Origin: Persicitalea jodogahamensis
Lineage (GTDB): Bacteria > Bacteroidota > Bacteroidia > Cytophagales > Spirosomataceae
Assembly: GCF_014651615.1 (NCBI RefSeq)
Contig: NZ_BMXF01000006.1
Location: forward strand, 1 to 64,000
Length of the DNA: 64,000 nt
Direction of reading: 5' to 3'
Positions 26,376-34,716 of this stretch are shown one piece after another; the stretch's first letter is position 1; each line of letters begins with the position of its first letter. The position numbers were made by a program, and so were the translations under genes. The notes beneath the pieces were generated by a model. The model worked only from the letters and a program-made list of their open reading frames with translations. It was not told the origin of the DNA and ran no database searches.

Positions 26376-27971
26376 TCATATTTCTGTCAGCCGGATGGCT
26401 AGGTACGGCTTCATAGGCAAACGAATTGACTTTCGGTTTTTATCGAAAATGCGGTACCCGTCCGCTCTTTGAGTTTCGAACACTTCTGGGAGCACCGTGA
26501 TGGTCATATCCCAGGTATCGATGAGTTCAATCCTGAATTTCTTTCCCGGGGCCGGGCCTGCCTTATTGGGTAAACTCAATTCCCACTCGGGCTTCATATC
26601 CTTGCCCAGATAAATAAGGTAGTAGCTGGAATTGGCCGTAGCCGTACAATTGTCTTTCCATGGGTCGGCGAGTTCGAGGGGACCGGGAGCATTCTCCATT
26701 ATTTTTCTCAGAAACCCGATACGAGCCGGGCTTTTACCCACGAGCCTTCCCCCCTTTGCCCAAAATATAGTATCTCCGGGGTTTTTGTAAGTTTCGCCGT
26801 GGGTTACATAGGTTCCGGCAATAGTACCCTGCCAAAAAGCTTCGGTCATTTCTTCGCCGCTCAAATGCCCCCATCGTTGTGGCAAATCCCCTTCGTAGCA
26901 GACCTCGTCGTATAGCATGGGCTTAAAGAACACATCTTTAAGCAGTACGGCCTTGCCAAATCCATCCACAGCAGAGCCGTTCTGAATACTCACATGACTG
27001 AATTCAGGCTTCCAATTGTCGTAGTATACGCTTCCATTATGAATCGAATTCAGGTGATGATAGGGATCGGCCGCTACTACCGCTTTACTATATACGTCCC
27101 AAACTTCGCGGGGCTTGGTTTTGATGTAGTCAAATTCATTGGCCATCGACCACCAAACATTCCGAAAAGAAGAAAGCCGGGCAGTGAGGTAGTGGATATA
27201 GTTCAAATCGTTTTCTTTTCCCAGGCTATCAAAACCCCAGCGACCCTTGTCATATGGATGAAAAATGATCACATCGGCCTCAATACCCAACTTGTTCAAA
27301 TCGTCAATTCTCTTTTCGAGATGTTCAAAAAAAGCCGGGTTAAATCTGGAAAAATCCCACGTGAACTTTACCCTGCCCGTGGGCGTGGCCGTCGAATCCT
27401 TCTTTTCAAATGGGTAGTAACGTGGCTCGTTCTCGACGTTTGCGTAGTACTTCGGAAACACGCACATCCTGATTTTATTGAAAGGGGCACTTTTCAACGT
27501 AGTCAGCGTAAGTTCTTCCAGTCCTTCGGGCTGGTGAGTCCAGGCGTATGCCGTAGTACCAAACGGATAGTACCTCGTCCCGTCGGCGTACTTAAAGTGG
27601 TAGGTATCCGCCACCTGAACGGGCCCGTGGTTGTCGGCTGAAGGTACAATGCATTCAAATTTCCCGGTTTTTCCGTTCAAGCTTTTGGTATTGCTGACCG
27701 TTCTATACTGCCACTCGCCCAACGACCCGGGCATAAAACGAACTTTATAAACGCCCTGTCCATCATAAAACCCGGCTACTTTCACCTTTTCAGCGCCTTT
27801 GGAGAACTCCGCTGCCAGAAGCACATCGTTGAACGGATTGCCGCTCTCTGGTCCTTTCAGCGTTAATTCAAATCGCCCCCATTTCTCGACCTGGGGCTGG
27901 GCATAAGCGCGTTGAGCTATTTGACCAAGTGAAAGAAATAGTAGTGCGAAATAAAGGGTTTTTAACCACAT
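26376..27971 (-). CDS. Secreted DUF5060/DUF4038 (apiosidase-like) glycoside hydrolase
   Basis: 531 residues: signal peptide (1-25), an N-terminal Ig-like DUF5060 domain (about 28-115), a TIM-barrel DUF4038 'apiosidase-like' domain (about 130-430) and a C-terminal beta domain of the DUF5605 kind. Clan-A type catalytic candidates are Glu279 in SMANEFDY and Glu356 or Glu360 in YDEVCYEGD. The DUF4038 fold is that of the GH140 apiosidase acting on rhamnogalacturonan II, but GH140 proteins lack DUF5060, so apiosidase activity here is only a hypothesis. It lies 55 bases after the FGGY kinase gene in the same operon, linking the release of a sugar with its phosphorylation. A strong terminator follows. 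Confidence 0.82.
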   Translation of the reverse strand: MWLKTLYFALLFLSLGQIAQRAYAQPQVEKWGRFELTLKGPESGNPFNDVLLAAEFSKGAEKVKVAGFYDGQGVYKVRFMPGSLGEWQYRTVSNTKSLNGKTGKFECIVPSADNHGPVQVADTYHFKYADGTRYYPFGTTAYAWTHQPEGLEELTLTTLKSAPFNKIRMCVFPKYYANVENEPRYYPFEKKDSTATPTGRVKFTWDFSRFNPAFFEHLEKRIDDLNKLGIEADVIIFHPYDKGRWGFDSLGKENDLNYIHYLTARLSSFRNVWWSMANEFDYIKTKPREVWDVYSKAVVAADPYHHLNSIHNGSVYYDNWKPEFSHVSIQNGSAVDGFGKAVLLKDVFFKPMLYDEVCYEGDLPQRWGHLSGEEMTEAFWQGTIAGTYVTHGETYKNPGDTIFWAKGGRLVGKSPARIGFLRKIMENAPGPLELADPWKDNCTATANSSYYLIYLGKDMKPEWELSLPNKAGPAPGKKFRIELIDTWDMTITVLPEVFETQRADGYRIFDKNRKSIRLPMKPYLAIRLTEI

Positions 27972-28026
27972 GTCCTTTCCGGTGAATTGAGTGAAGTTTT
28001 GATAATGAAAAGTACTCCATCATGGC

Positions 28027-29511
28027 CTACCCAATGGCTTCGAGCCAGCCCTGATGTTGCGTTTTTGCCCTCGCCCCGCTCTCGTTTGGTACCGTTACCT
28101 GAGTCGTGCCTTTATGAAGGGTAGTTAGGTAATCGATGCTTGGATGCACGCCCGACTGCAGTCCGGACAAATAAGCGGCTCCCAGGGCCGACACTTCCGC
28201 CAGCCCCAGATTGACGACTTGCTTATCCAGCAGATTGGCCAGCAGTTGCATCACAAACTCGTTGGAAGTCAGGCCTCCGTCCACATTTAATCCTTCCAGG
28301 CTAATTCCCGTATCCGCTTCCATCGCCATGATTACATCCGTGATTTGATAGGGAATGGACTCCAGCGCCGCCCGCACGATGTGGTTTTTATTGGTACTGA
28401 AGGTCATGCCGGTAATAGATGCCTTGCGGTTCATGTCCCAATGCGGCGCGCCGAGCCCGCTGAACGCCGGAATGAAATAGACCCCGCCGCTATCCTCCAC
28501 TGCGTTGGCCATCGCTTCGGTTTCGCGGCTTTCGGCAAACAGGCTCAGGTTGTTCTTTAACCACTCGATGGTGGCCCCACAGGTGACGATGACTCCTTCC
28601 AGAGCATATTCCACGTGGTTGTCCCTGCTCCATCCAATGGTCGTTACCATGCCCCGCTCGGAAAAGCGGGGTGCGGTACCTATATTCATCAATATGGAGG
28701 AGCCCGTCCCCATGGTCGCTTTGGCAATTCCGGGTGAGAAGCAACCTTCTCCGAAAGCCGCGGCGTGCGAATCGCCGATCATGGCGGTGATAGGCAGCTG
28801 ATTTTCAAAAAGTTCGCCAAAATCAGTTGTGCCAAATTCTGACGAAGATGCCTGTATTTCAGGCAACTGAAGCCCGGTTAAGCCATAGTCGGAAAGCAAT
28901 TCCTGGTCCCAGGACAACGTATGCAGATTGAAGAATAAAGTACGCGACGCATTGGTATGGTCGGTAAGGTACTGCCTGCCTTTGGTCAACTTATATAAAA
29001 GCCAGGTATCGACGGTGCCGAAAAATGCTTCGCCAGCCATGATCGCCTTTTTTACGGTCGGATCATTTTCGAAAAGCCAGATTGTCTTGGAGCCCGAAAA
29101 GTAAGGGTCGATCAGCAGGCCGGTCCGTTCTTTGATTTTCTGATCCAGACCCTTTTCCCGCAGGCGATCGCAAACTTCTGTAGAACGTTTACATTGCCAC
29201 ACTACGGCATTATGCAAAGGCTCACCCGCTTTGTCCCAGAGCACGAAGGTTTCTCGCTGGTTGGATATGCCACACGACTTGATGTCGTTCAGGTCCCCTC
29301 CCTGGGACCGAAACTCATCAAGACACTTCTCTACGGACTTCAGAACATTTTCGTAGATGTCATTCGGATTCTGTTCCACAAACCCATTTTCAAGATAATG
29401 GGTAGACAAGGGCTCAGTGCCTCTCGCCACCACTTCTCCTTTTTCATTAAACACGACCGTCTTTGTGCTGCTGGTACCCTGATCTACCGCAAGAACTAAT
29501 GATTTTTTCAT
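28027..29511 (-). CDS. FGGY-family carbohydrate kinase, glycerol-kinase-like
   Basis: 494-residue cytoplasmic kinase with two actin-fold halves: the N-terminal phosphate loop DQGTSSTK (9-16), NQRET, DPYFSGSK, the GTVDTWLLYKLT motif, and in the second half GDSHAAAFGEG, MGTGSS, GLGAPHWD and the FGGY-signature region with NVDGGLTSN. Most glycerol-contacting positions of GlpK (Arg and Glu of QRET, Tyr of DPYFS, Asp of GDS) are kept, yet GDQQ is changed to GDSH and the gene is linked to a secreted glycosidase rather than glycerol uptake. The substrate may be glycerol or a small ketose such as apulose. The frame extends 44 codons upstream through a T-rich region, but ATG 29511 gives the family N-terminus. 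Confidence 0.88.
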   Translation of the reverse strand: MKKSLVLAVDQGTSSTKTVVFNEKGEVVARGTEPLSTHYLENGFVEQNPNDIYENVLKSVEKCLDEFRSQGGDLNDIKSCGISNQRETFVLWDKAGEPLHNAVVWQCKRSTEVCDRLREKGLDQKIKERTGLLIDPYFSGSKTIWLFENDPTVKKAIMAGEAFFGTVDTWLLYKLTKGRQYLTDHTNASRTLFFNLHTLSWDQELLSDYGLTGLQLPEIQASSSEFGTTDFGELFENQLPITAMIGDSHAAAFGEGCFSPGIAKATMGTGSSILMNIGTAPRFSERGMVTTIGWSRDNHVEYALEGVIVTCGATIEWLKNNLSLFAESRETEAMANAVEDSGGVYFIPAFSGLGAPHWDMNRKASITGMTFSTNKNHIVRAALESIPYQITDVIMAMEADTGISLEGLNVDGGLTSNEFVMQLLANLLDKQVVNLGLAEVSALGAAYLSGLQSGVHPSIDYLTTLHKGTTQVTVPNESGARAKTQHQGWLEAIG

Positions 29512-29908
29512 TCTGAGGACTTCGTATGGCCTTCTGTTTAGTAAGTAATGGTACTGTAATAGCAAAGGAAAGAAAAAAATAATAAAAAAAAGAAATAAAA
29601 TGAAATAAAATAGTTCTACCTTTGGCACTATTTCCTTAATCATTATAAATTCTGCACGTATGGATTAAAATAGAAGAAAACTGAAGCCCTCGCCCTTTTT
29701 TGACTACCTGGGAGGAAACCGGGCAAGTCAGTGAGCAATTTACCCCAGTCTGAACTACTGGGAAACTTATGTTGACTCATTTCGTCGATGATTCGGGTCC
29801 AGCAAAGTAGCAATGATATGTACTAAGGTAAATGCCGTCTGAGCGCACATACATGAGATAAGAGGAGCCACAGATGGGTAAAAATCTCAATTCTTAAACA
29901 AGCAAACA
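29512..29908. other. Divergent control region between kinase operon and PUL 2
   Basis: 397 bases. The kinase-proximal third is an A-rich block (about 29566-29612, plus strand) that includes the tandem decamers at 29591-29610. A perfect TAnnTTTG box reading rightwards, TACCTTTG, lies at 29617-29624 but without a clear TTTG partner upstream; if used, PUL 2 has a leader of nearly 280 bases. I see no ORF or structured RNA that I can support. Confidence 0.5.
29591..29610. promoter_or_regulatory. Tandem AT-rich decamers, candidate DeoR operator
   Basis: AGAAATAAAA (29591-29600) is followed directly by TGAAATAAAA (29601-29610), sharing nine bases with a 10-bp period. The spacer of the promoter at 17072-17104 carries a comparable pair with the same ATAAAA core, period and orientation relative to the minus-strand operon. 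Low-complexity DNA weakens the case. Confidence 0.45.
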
Positions 29909-32900
29909 ATGCAAAAAAAACTACTGATCGCTGGTGCACTTGTTCTGTGGGGGCTCGGCGTGAACTCCTCCAACCGGCTTTACGCCCAGCAATTTGCCAG
30001 CCTGGAGAAACCTTCAAGCGTTAGCGATACTCAGCCCGGGAAATCGCGTAGTACCGTGGCTCCAAAAGCACAAAAGGTGAGCGGAACCGTGAAAGACGAA
30101 AAGGGGGAGGACCTTCCGGGCGTCAGCATCCTGATACAGGGAAGCCAGCAGGGTACTTCTACGGATGCTTCGGGAAATTATCAAATCACGGTACCCAATG
30201 AGAAATCTACCCTGGTGTTCTCTTTTGTCGGATACGAAAAGCAGGAGATTGTGGTGGGCAACCGGAAAACCATTAACGTCAATATGCGACCTGATGCCAG
30301 TTCACTGGATGAGGTGGTCGTTATCGGCTATGGTGCAGTCCGCAAGAAAGACCTGACCGGCTCCGTAGTTCAGCTGAAAGGAGAAGAGCTGAAGGAAGTC
30401 CCCAGCGCCAACGTGCTTGAAGCGGCTCAGGGCAAAATTGCCGGGGCCGACATCACCCGCAGCAGTGGGCAGGCTGGTGCCAGAGTGAACATCTCGATTC
30501 GCGGCAACCGCTCCATCGGTGGAAACAACTCCCCGCTCATTATCGTGGACGGTATTCAATACAGCAATCTTGAGGACATCAACTCCAATGATATCGAAAC
30601 CATGGATATCCTGAAAGATGCCTCCTCAACCGCCATCTACGGTTCGCGTGGAGCAAACGGGGTTATTCTGATTACGACCAAAAAGGGCCGTTCGGGTAAG
30701 CCGGACATCTCCTTCAATGCCTATACGGGGATTTCAAAGGTGACGATGTACCCTAAGGCAATGGACATCAATGGTTTTCGTGATTTTAAGCGGGAGGCCT
30801 GGCGGGCAGCCGGCATCTGGAACAGTCCGGCAGACGACCCCAAAATCTTTGCCAACGTAGCCGAGTACCAGGCTTTACAAAACGGCCAGTGGATCGACTA
30901 TCAGGACGAACTCATTCACGACGGGGTGCAGCAGGACTACCAGTTGGGGCTGCGGGCCGGAAACGACCGCCTGAAATCCTACGTCTCGGTTGACTACTTC
31001 AATGAGAAGGGAATCCTGAAGCAGGATGAGCTAAAACGCTACACCGGCCGCATCAATGTTGACTACTCCCTCAATGACTGGATGAATATCGGGCTCAACA
31101 CCCAGCTCACCTACTACGACCAGAGTGTGCGTCGCGATCCGCTGAACCAGGCCAATAAAATTACACCTTTGGGTACCCTCTACGACGTCAACGGTAATTT
31201 TAACTATATCATGATTGATGGTACTTCAGCGAACCCGCTGTCGGACGAGCAACCCAATGCTTACAAGAATTCGGTGCTGACGACCCGGATTCTGACCAAC
31301 GGGTACGTGGAATTGACTCCCTTCAAAGGATTTACGGCGCGGAGTACCGTAGGTGTGAACCTTGCCTCCTCCCGTAACGGAATATACGCATCTCCCAAAT
31401 CCATTGACCGTACCCTGACCGGCAAATCACTGTCATCGTACGGGGCCAACAATGGTCGGAGCATCAACTGGGAAAACGTCTTGACCTATCAGGGGAAATT
31501 TGGTCAGCATAGTCTATCGCTGACCGGGATCGTAAGTTACCTGAGCAACTCTTCCGACAACGTCTCCGCTACCGGGGTGAATCAGCTTCTGCCTTCCCAG
31601 CTTTTCTACTCGCTGGGTAGCAACTCCGAAGAGATCAAAATCAACTCAGGGTATTCGAAAAGTAACCTGTTGTCCTTCGCAGGCCGGTTGAACTACTCCT
31701 TCCGCGACCGCTACCTGCTGACCCTGACGGCCAGAGAAGATGGTTCTTCTAAATTGGCTGAGGGTAACCAATGGACCTTCTTCCCATCGGCTGCCTTTGC
31801 CTGGCGGATCATTGAGGAGGACTTTATGCCCGAAACGAATGTGCTCACCGACCTGAAAGTGAGAGCCAGTTACGGGGTGGCTGGTAACGATCCATCCGGT
31901 CCTTATGCCACGCAGACTACCCTTACCCGCATTGCTTTTGGCTATGACGACGTCGCAGCTCCGGCTTACACGTTCTCACGTAATGTGGGTAATGCCGCAC
32001 TGGGCTGGGAGCTTTCAAAGACTCAAAACTTCGGCCTTGATTTTGGACTTTTTAAGGGCCGTTTTAACGGTACAGTCGATTATTACGATACCCGTACCTC
32101 CAATTTGTTGCTCGACCGGGGACTGCCTCCAACTACCGGTGTAACAACTGTTAAGCAGAACATAGGCAAAACCCGGAACCGTGGGGTGGAAGTAACCCTG
32201 GGTACCACCAACGTACGGACCAACAACTTTAACTGGACCAGCAGCCTGACCTTCACTAAAAACAAGGAGGAAATTACGGAACTGGTAACGGGTGGCGACG
32301 ACATCGGAAATGGCTGGTTCATCGGGCAACCGATCAGTGTGTTCTACGATTACGAAAAACTGGGGGTGTGGCAAACCGGCGAAGTTGACGCAGCTGCCGC
32401 CATTCTGCCGAGCCAGAAGCCTGGCGAAATCAAGGTTCGGGATCAAAACGGAGACGGAAAAATCGATGCCGTCAATGACCGGATTATCCTGGGCAACCCT
32501 CGCCCCAAGTGGAGCGGAGGGTTTGACAACAATTTCAAAATCAGAGGCTTCGACATCAATGTGTTCCTCTACGCCCGCGTTGGCCAGATGATCGACGCTG
32601 ACCGCTATGCCAGATTTGACCAGCAGGGAATTGGCAACAGCACAGCCGGACTGGACTACTGGACGCCCGAGAACCCGACCAATGCCTACCCGCGCCCCAA
32701 CAAAAACGGAGGCCTGAAGTACCTCTCTACGCTGGGGTATCAAAACGGTACTTTCGCCCGTATCAGGAATATTTCGCTGGCGTATAACGTACCATCCAAG
32801 CTGCTGGGCACCAAGGTGATCCGTGGGCTTCGGATCTACGCCACGGGCAAAAACCTGTTCACCTTCACCAAGCTGAACTATGACCCGGAGCGGGGTGGAT

Positions 32901-32956
32901 CGGAGAACTTCCCTATGACCAAGCTGTATGTATTCGGTATCAACCTGAGTCTTTAA
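29909..32956 (+). CDS. SusC/RagA-family TonB-dependent outer-membrane transporter (PUL 2)
   Basis: 1015 residues: signal peptide (1-27), a polar linker, a carboxypeptidase-regulatory-like domain (about 55-130), TonB-box region DEVVVIGYG (134-142), plug with NPL-like NSPLIIVDG and GSRGANGVILITTK, and a large beta-barrel with the GRGLRIYATGKNLFTFTKL-type end and terminal NLSL. First gene of a plus-strand PUL with SusD and a GH28 polygalacturonase, hence probably importing galacturonan fragments. Divergent from the kinase operon. Confidence 0.95.
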   Translation: MQKKLLIAGALVLWGLGVNSSNRLYAQQFASLEKPSSVSDTQPGKSRSTVAPKAQKVSGTVKDEKGEDLPGVSILIQGSQQGTSTDASGNYQITVPNEKSTLVFSFVGYEKQEIVVGNRKTINVNMRPDASSLDEVVVIGYGAVRKKDLTGSVVQLKGEELKEVPSANVLEAAQGKIAGADITRSSGQAGARVNISIRGNRSIGGNNSPLIIVDGIQYSNLEDINSNDIETMDILKDASSTAIYGSRGANGVILITTKKGRSGKPDISFNAYTGISKVTMYPKAMDINGFRDFKREAWRAAGIWNSPADDPKIFANVAEYQALQNGQWIDYQDELIHDGVQQDYQLGLRAGNDRLKSYVSVDYFNEKGILKQDELKRYTGRINVDYSLNDWMNIGLNTQLTYYDQSVRRDPLNQANKITPLGTLYDVNGNFNYIMIDGTSANPLSDEQPNAYKNSVLTTRILTNGYVELTPFKGFTARSTVGVNLASSRNGIYASPKSIDRTLTGKSLSSYGANNGRSINWENVLTYQGKFGQHSLSLTGIVSYLSNSSDNVSATGVNQLLPSQLFYSLGSNSEEIKINSGYSKSNLLSFAGRLNYSFRDRYLLTLTAREDGSSKLAEGNQWTFFPSAAFAWRIIEEDFMPETNVLTDLKVRASYGVAGNDPSGPYATQTTLTRIAFGYDDVAAPAYTFSRNVGNAALGWELSKTQNFGLDFGLFKGRFNGTVDYYDTRTSNLLLDRGLPPTTGVTTVKQNIGKTRNRGVEVTLGTTNVRTNNFNWTSSLTFTKNKEEITELVTGGDDIGNGWFIGQPISVFYDYEKLGVWQTGEVDAAAAILPSQKPGEIKVRDQNGDGKIDAVNDRIILGNPRPKWSGGFDNNFKIRGFDINVFLYARVGQMIDADRYARFDQQGIGNSTAGLDYWTPENPTNAYPRPNKNGGLKYLSTLGYQNGTFARIRNISLAYNVPSKLLGTKVIRGLRIYATGKNLFTFTKLNYDPERGGSENFPMTKLYVFGINLSL

Positions 32957-32976
32957 TTTCTAACTTCTAATACGAC

Positions 32977-34626
32977 ATGAAACTAAATTTCATCCAAAAA
33001 ACGGGGTTGGTAGCCGTACTGCTGCTCTCCCTGGGATCATGTAATGATGTTCTGGAAGAATACAACCCCAGCGGTCTGACGGCCGAATCTGTCTATTCTT
33101 CTCCCGAAGGATTCGAGACGCTGGTCAATGCAGCCTATTCCTACCAACGCTGGTGGTACGGTAAAGAGGAAGGCTATAACATTTCTGAAACCGGCACCGA
33201 CATCTGGACGAGTGCCGCCGGGGATGTCTGGCGGGATCTGACCCAGTATCTCAATCTGCAGGGCAACAATGCCGCCCTGACCAATGAATGGCGGGAGCTG
33301 TATGCAGCCGTCAACTTATGCAACGGAGGCATCAACCGCATTGGCGAGGCGGGGCTTTCGGCGGCCTTGCGGCCTGTCCGCGAGGGTGAACTCCGCTTCC
33401 TGCGCGCCTTCTACTACTGGCACATCGCAGAAACCTGGGGTGGCGTACACTTTACGACCCAGGAAACCAATGGTATAGTCTCTACGGCCAACAAAACACC
33501 TGTCGAAACGATTTATGCTCAGATTTTCGAGGACCTGAAATTCGCCACGGCCAATTTGCCCGCTACCCAGCCGCAGTACGGCAAAGTAACCAAGGGGGCC
33601 GCCCAGGCCTTTCTGGCCCGTATGTACCTGACCCGGGGCATGAACAAAGAGGCACTCGAAATGGCCGAGGCAGTGTTGAAAGGCAACTATGGCTACAAGC
33701 TGGAAGCCAACTACGCCGATCTTTGGAAGATGAGTAATCTGAAAACTAAAGAAGCAATCTACGTAGTCGATTATTCTACAAACCTCGCCCTCAACGACCT
33801 GGCAAACTCTACCTTCAATCCCTACGGCCACTCGCGGGGCAGCAACAGCGGTCACCTGCTCTTTCTGATGAAGTATGATGACCGGCCCGGCATGGCCCGC
33901 GACCTGGTGAACGGTCGGCCCTTCAACCGGTACATGCCTACCCGCTTTTTGCTGGATTTGTACAGCGACGAGGACGCCCGTTACGAAGGGTCGTTTCAGC
34001 AGGCCTGGTACGCCAACGCAGCTACCCGTCCGGTGGGGATGAGCCTGGGTGACACGGCGGTATACTCTACCCGCAAGGAGATTCCCGATGCTTTTGAAGC
34101 CACCCGCAAATACCTGACGGTTGACCGCAGCAAAATTTATAATGCCAACGGCACGGTGAAGGACAATCTGCGCTACCCTACGCTTTCGAAGTTCATGGAC
34201 CCAACCCGCGCCAACTTCAACGAGGCGCAAAGCGCCCGCGACGTGTTTGTGATCCGCCTGGCCGAGGTGTACATGATCGCTGCCGAAGCTCAAATGAAGC
34301 TGGGCAACCTTCCGGCGGCCGCTGAATATATCAACGTAGTACGCACCCGGGCTGCTAAATCCGGTAAGGCGGCTTCTATGCAGATCACACCCGCACAGGT
34401 AACCCTCGACTTCATTCTGGACGAGCGGGCCCGTGAGTTTGCCGGCGAGCAAATGCGCTGGTTCGACCTGAAACGTACGGGCAAACTGCTCGAGCGTATC
34501 CGCGCCTATGCTCCTGACAATGCCGTCAATTTGCAGGAATATCACGTAGTGCGTCCCATTCCGCAAACGCAGCTGGATGCGGTGACCAACAAGGCAGAAT
34601 TCAAGCAAAATCCTGGTTACCAATAG
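32977..34626 (+). CDS. SusD/RagB-family surface glycan-binding lipoprotein (PUL 2)
   Basis: 549 residues with lipobox Cys22 (SLGSC), N-terminal SusD segment (NPSGLTAESVYSSPEGFETL), the LRFLRAFYYWHIAETWGGV helix diagnostic of the family, and the C-terminal RAREFAGEQMRWFDLKRTGK with PIPQTQLD near the end. It starts 20 bases after SusC and forms the outer lid of that transporter. The long reverse-strand ORF across this gene is an artefact of codon bias. Confidence 0.93.
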   Translation: MKLNFIQKTGLVAVLLLSLGSCNDVLEEYNPSGLTAESVYSSPEGFETLVNAAYSYQRWWYGKEEGYNISETGTDIWTSAAGDVWRDLTQYLNLQGNNAALTNEWRELYAAVNLCNGGINRIGEAGLSAALRPVREGELRFLRAFYYWHIAETWGGVHFTTQETNGIVSTANKTPVETIYAQIFEDLKFATANLPATQPQYGKVTKGAAQAFLARMYLTRGMNKEALEMAEAVLKGNYGYKLEANYADLWKMSNLKTKEAIYVVDYSTNLALNDLANSTFNPYGHSRGSNSGHLLFLMKYDDRPGMARDLVNGRPFNRYMPTRFLLDLYSDEDARYEGSFQQAWYANAATRPVGMSLGDTAVYSTRKEIPDAFEATRKYLTVDRSKIYNANGTVKDNLRYPTLSKFMDPTRANFNEAQSARDVFVIRLAEVYMIAAEAQMKLGNLPAAAEYINVVRTRAAKSGKAASMQITPAQVTLDFILDERAREFAGEQMRWFDLKRTGKLLERIRAYAPDNAVNLQEYHVVRPIPQTQLDAVTNKAEFKQNPGYQ

Positions 34627-34672
34627 GTGTCAGGTTGTCTTTTCTGCTTATTTTTCAATCAAAAAATTCAAC

Positions 34673-34705
34673 AACCTTCCCCCGATGAGTTTTTGGGGGA
34701 AGGTT
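34673..34705 (+). promoter_or_regulatory. Strong hairpin between susD and the GH28 gene
   Basis: AACCTTCCCCC (34673-34683) pairs perfectly with 34695-34705 around an 11-base loop, 12 bases before the GH28 ATG and 47 bases after the SusD stop. With no U-run it is more likely an mRNA-stabilising or attenuating structure than a full terminator. Confidence 0.6.
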
Positions 34706-34716
34706 AAAATCTTTCT

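Noticed and set aside
29512-29643. 44-residue N-terminal extension of the FGGY kinase (hydrophobic, Phe-rich)
   Set aside because: The region is A/T-run intergenic DNA and the family N-terminus starts at ATG 29511; the hydrophobic stretch is a translation of T-runs, not a membrane anchor.
33316-34623. 435-codon reverse-strand ORF across the PUL 2 susD gene
   Set aside because: It is antisense to a well-supported SusD protein; its translation has no family features, and long antisense frames are common at this codon bias.
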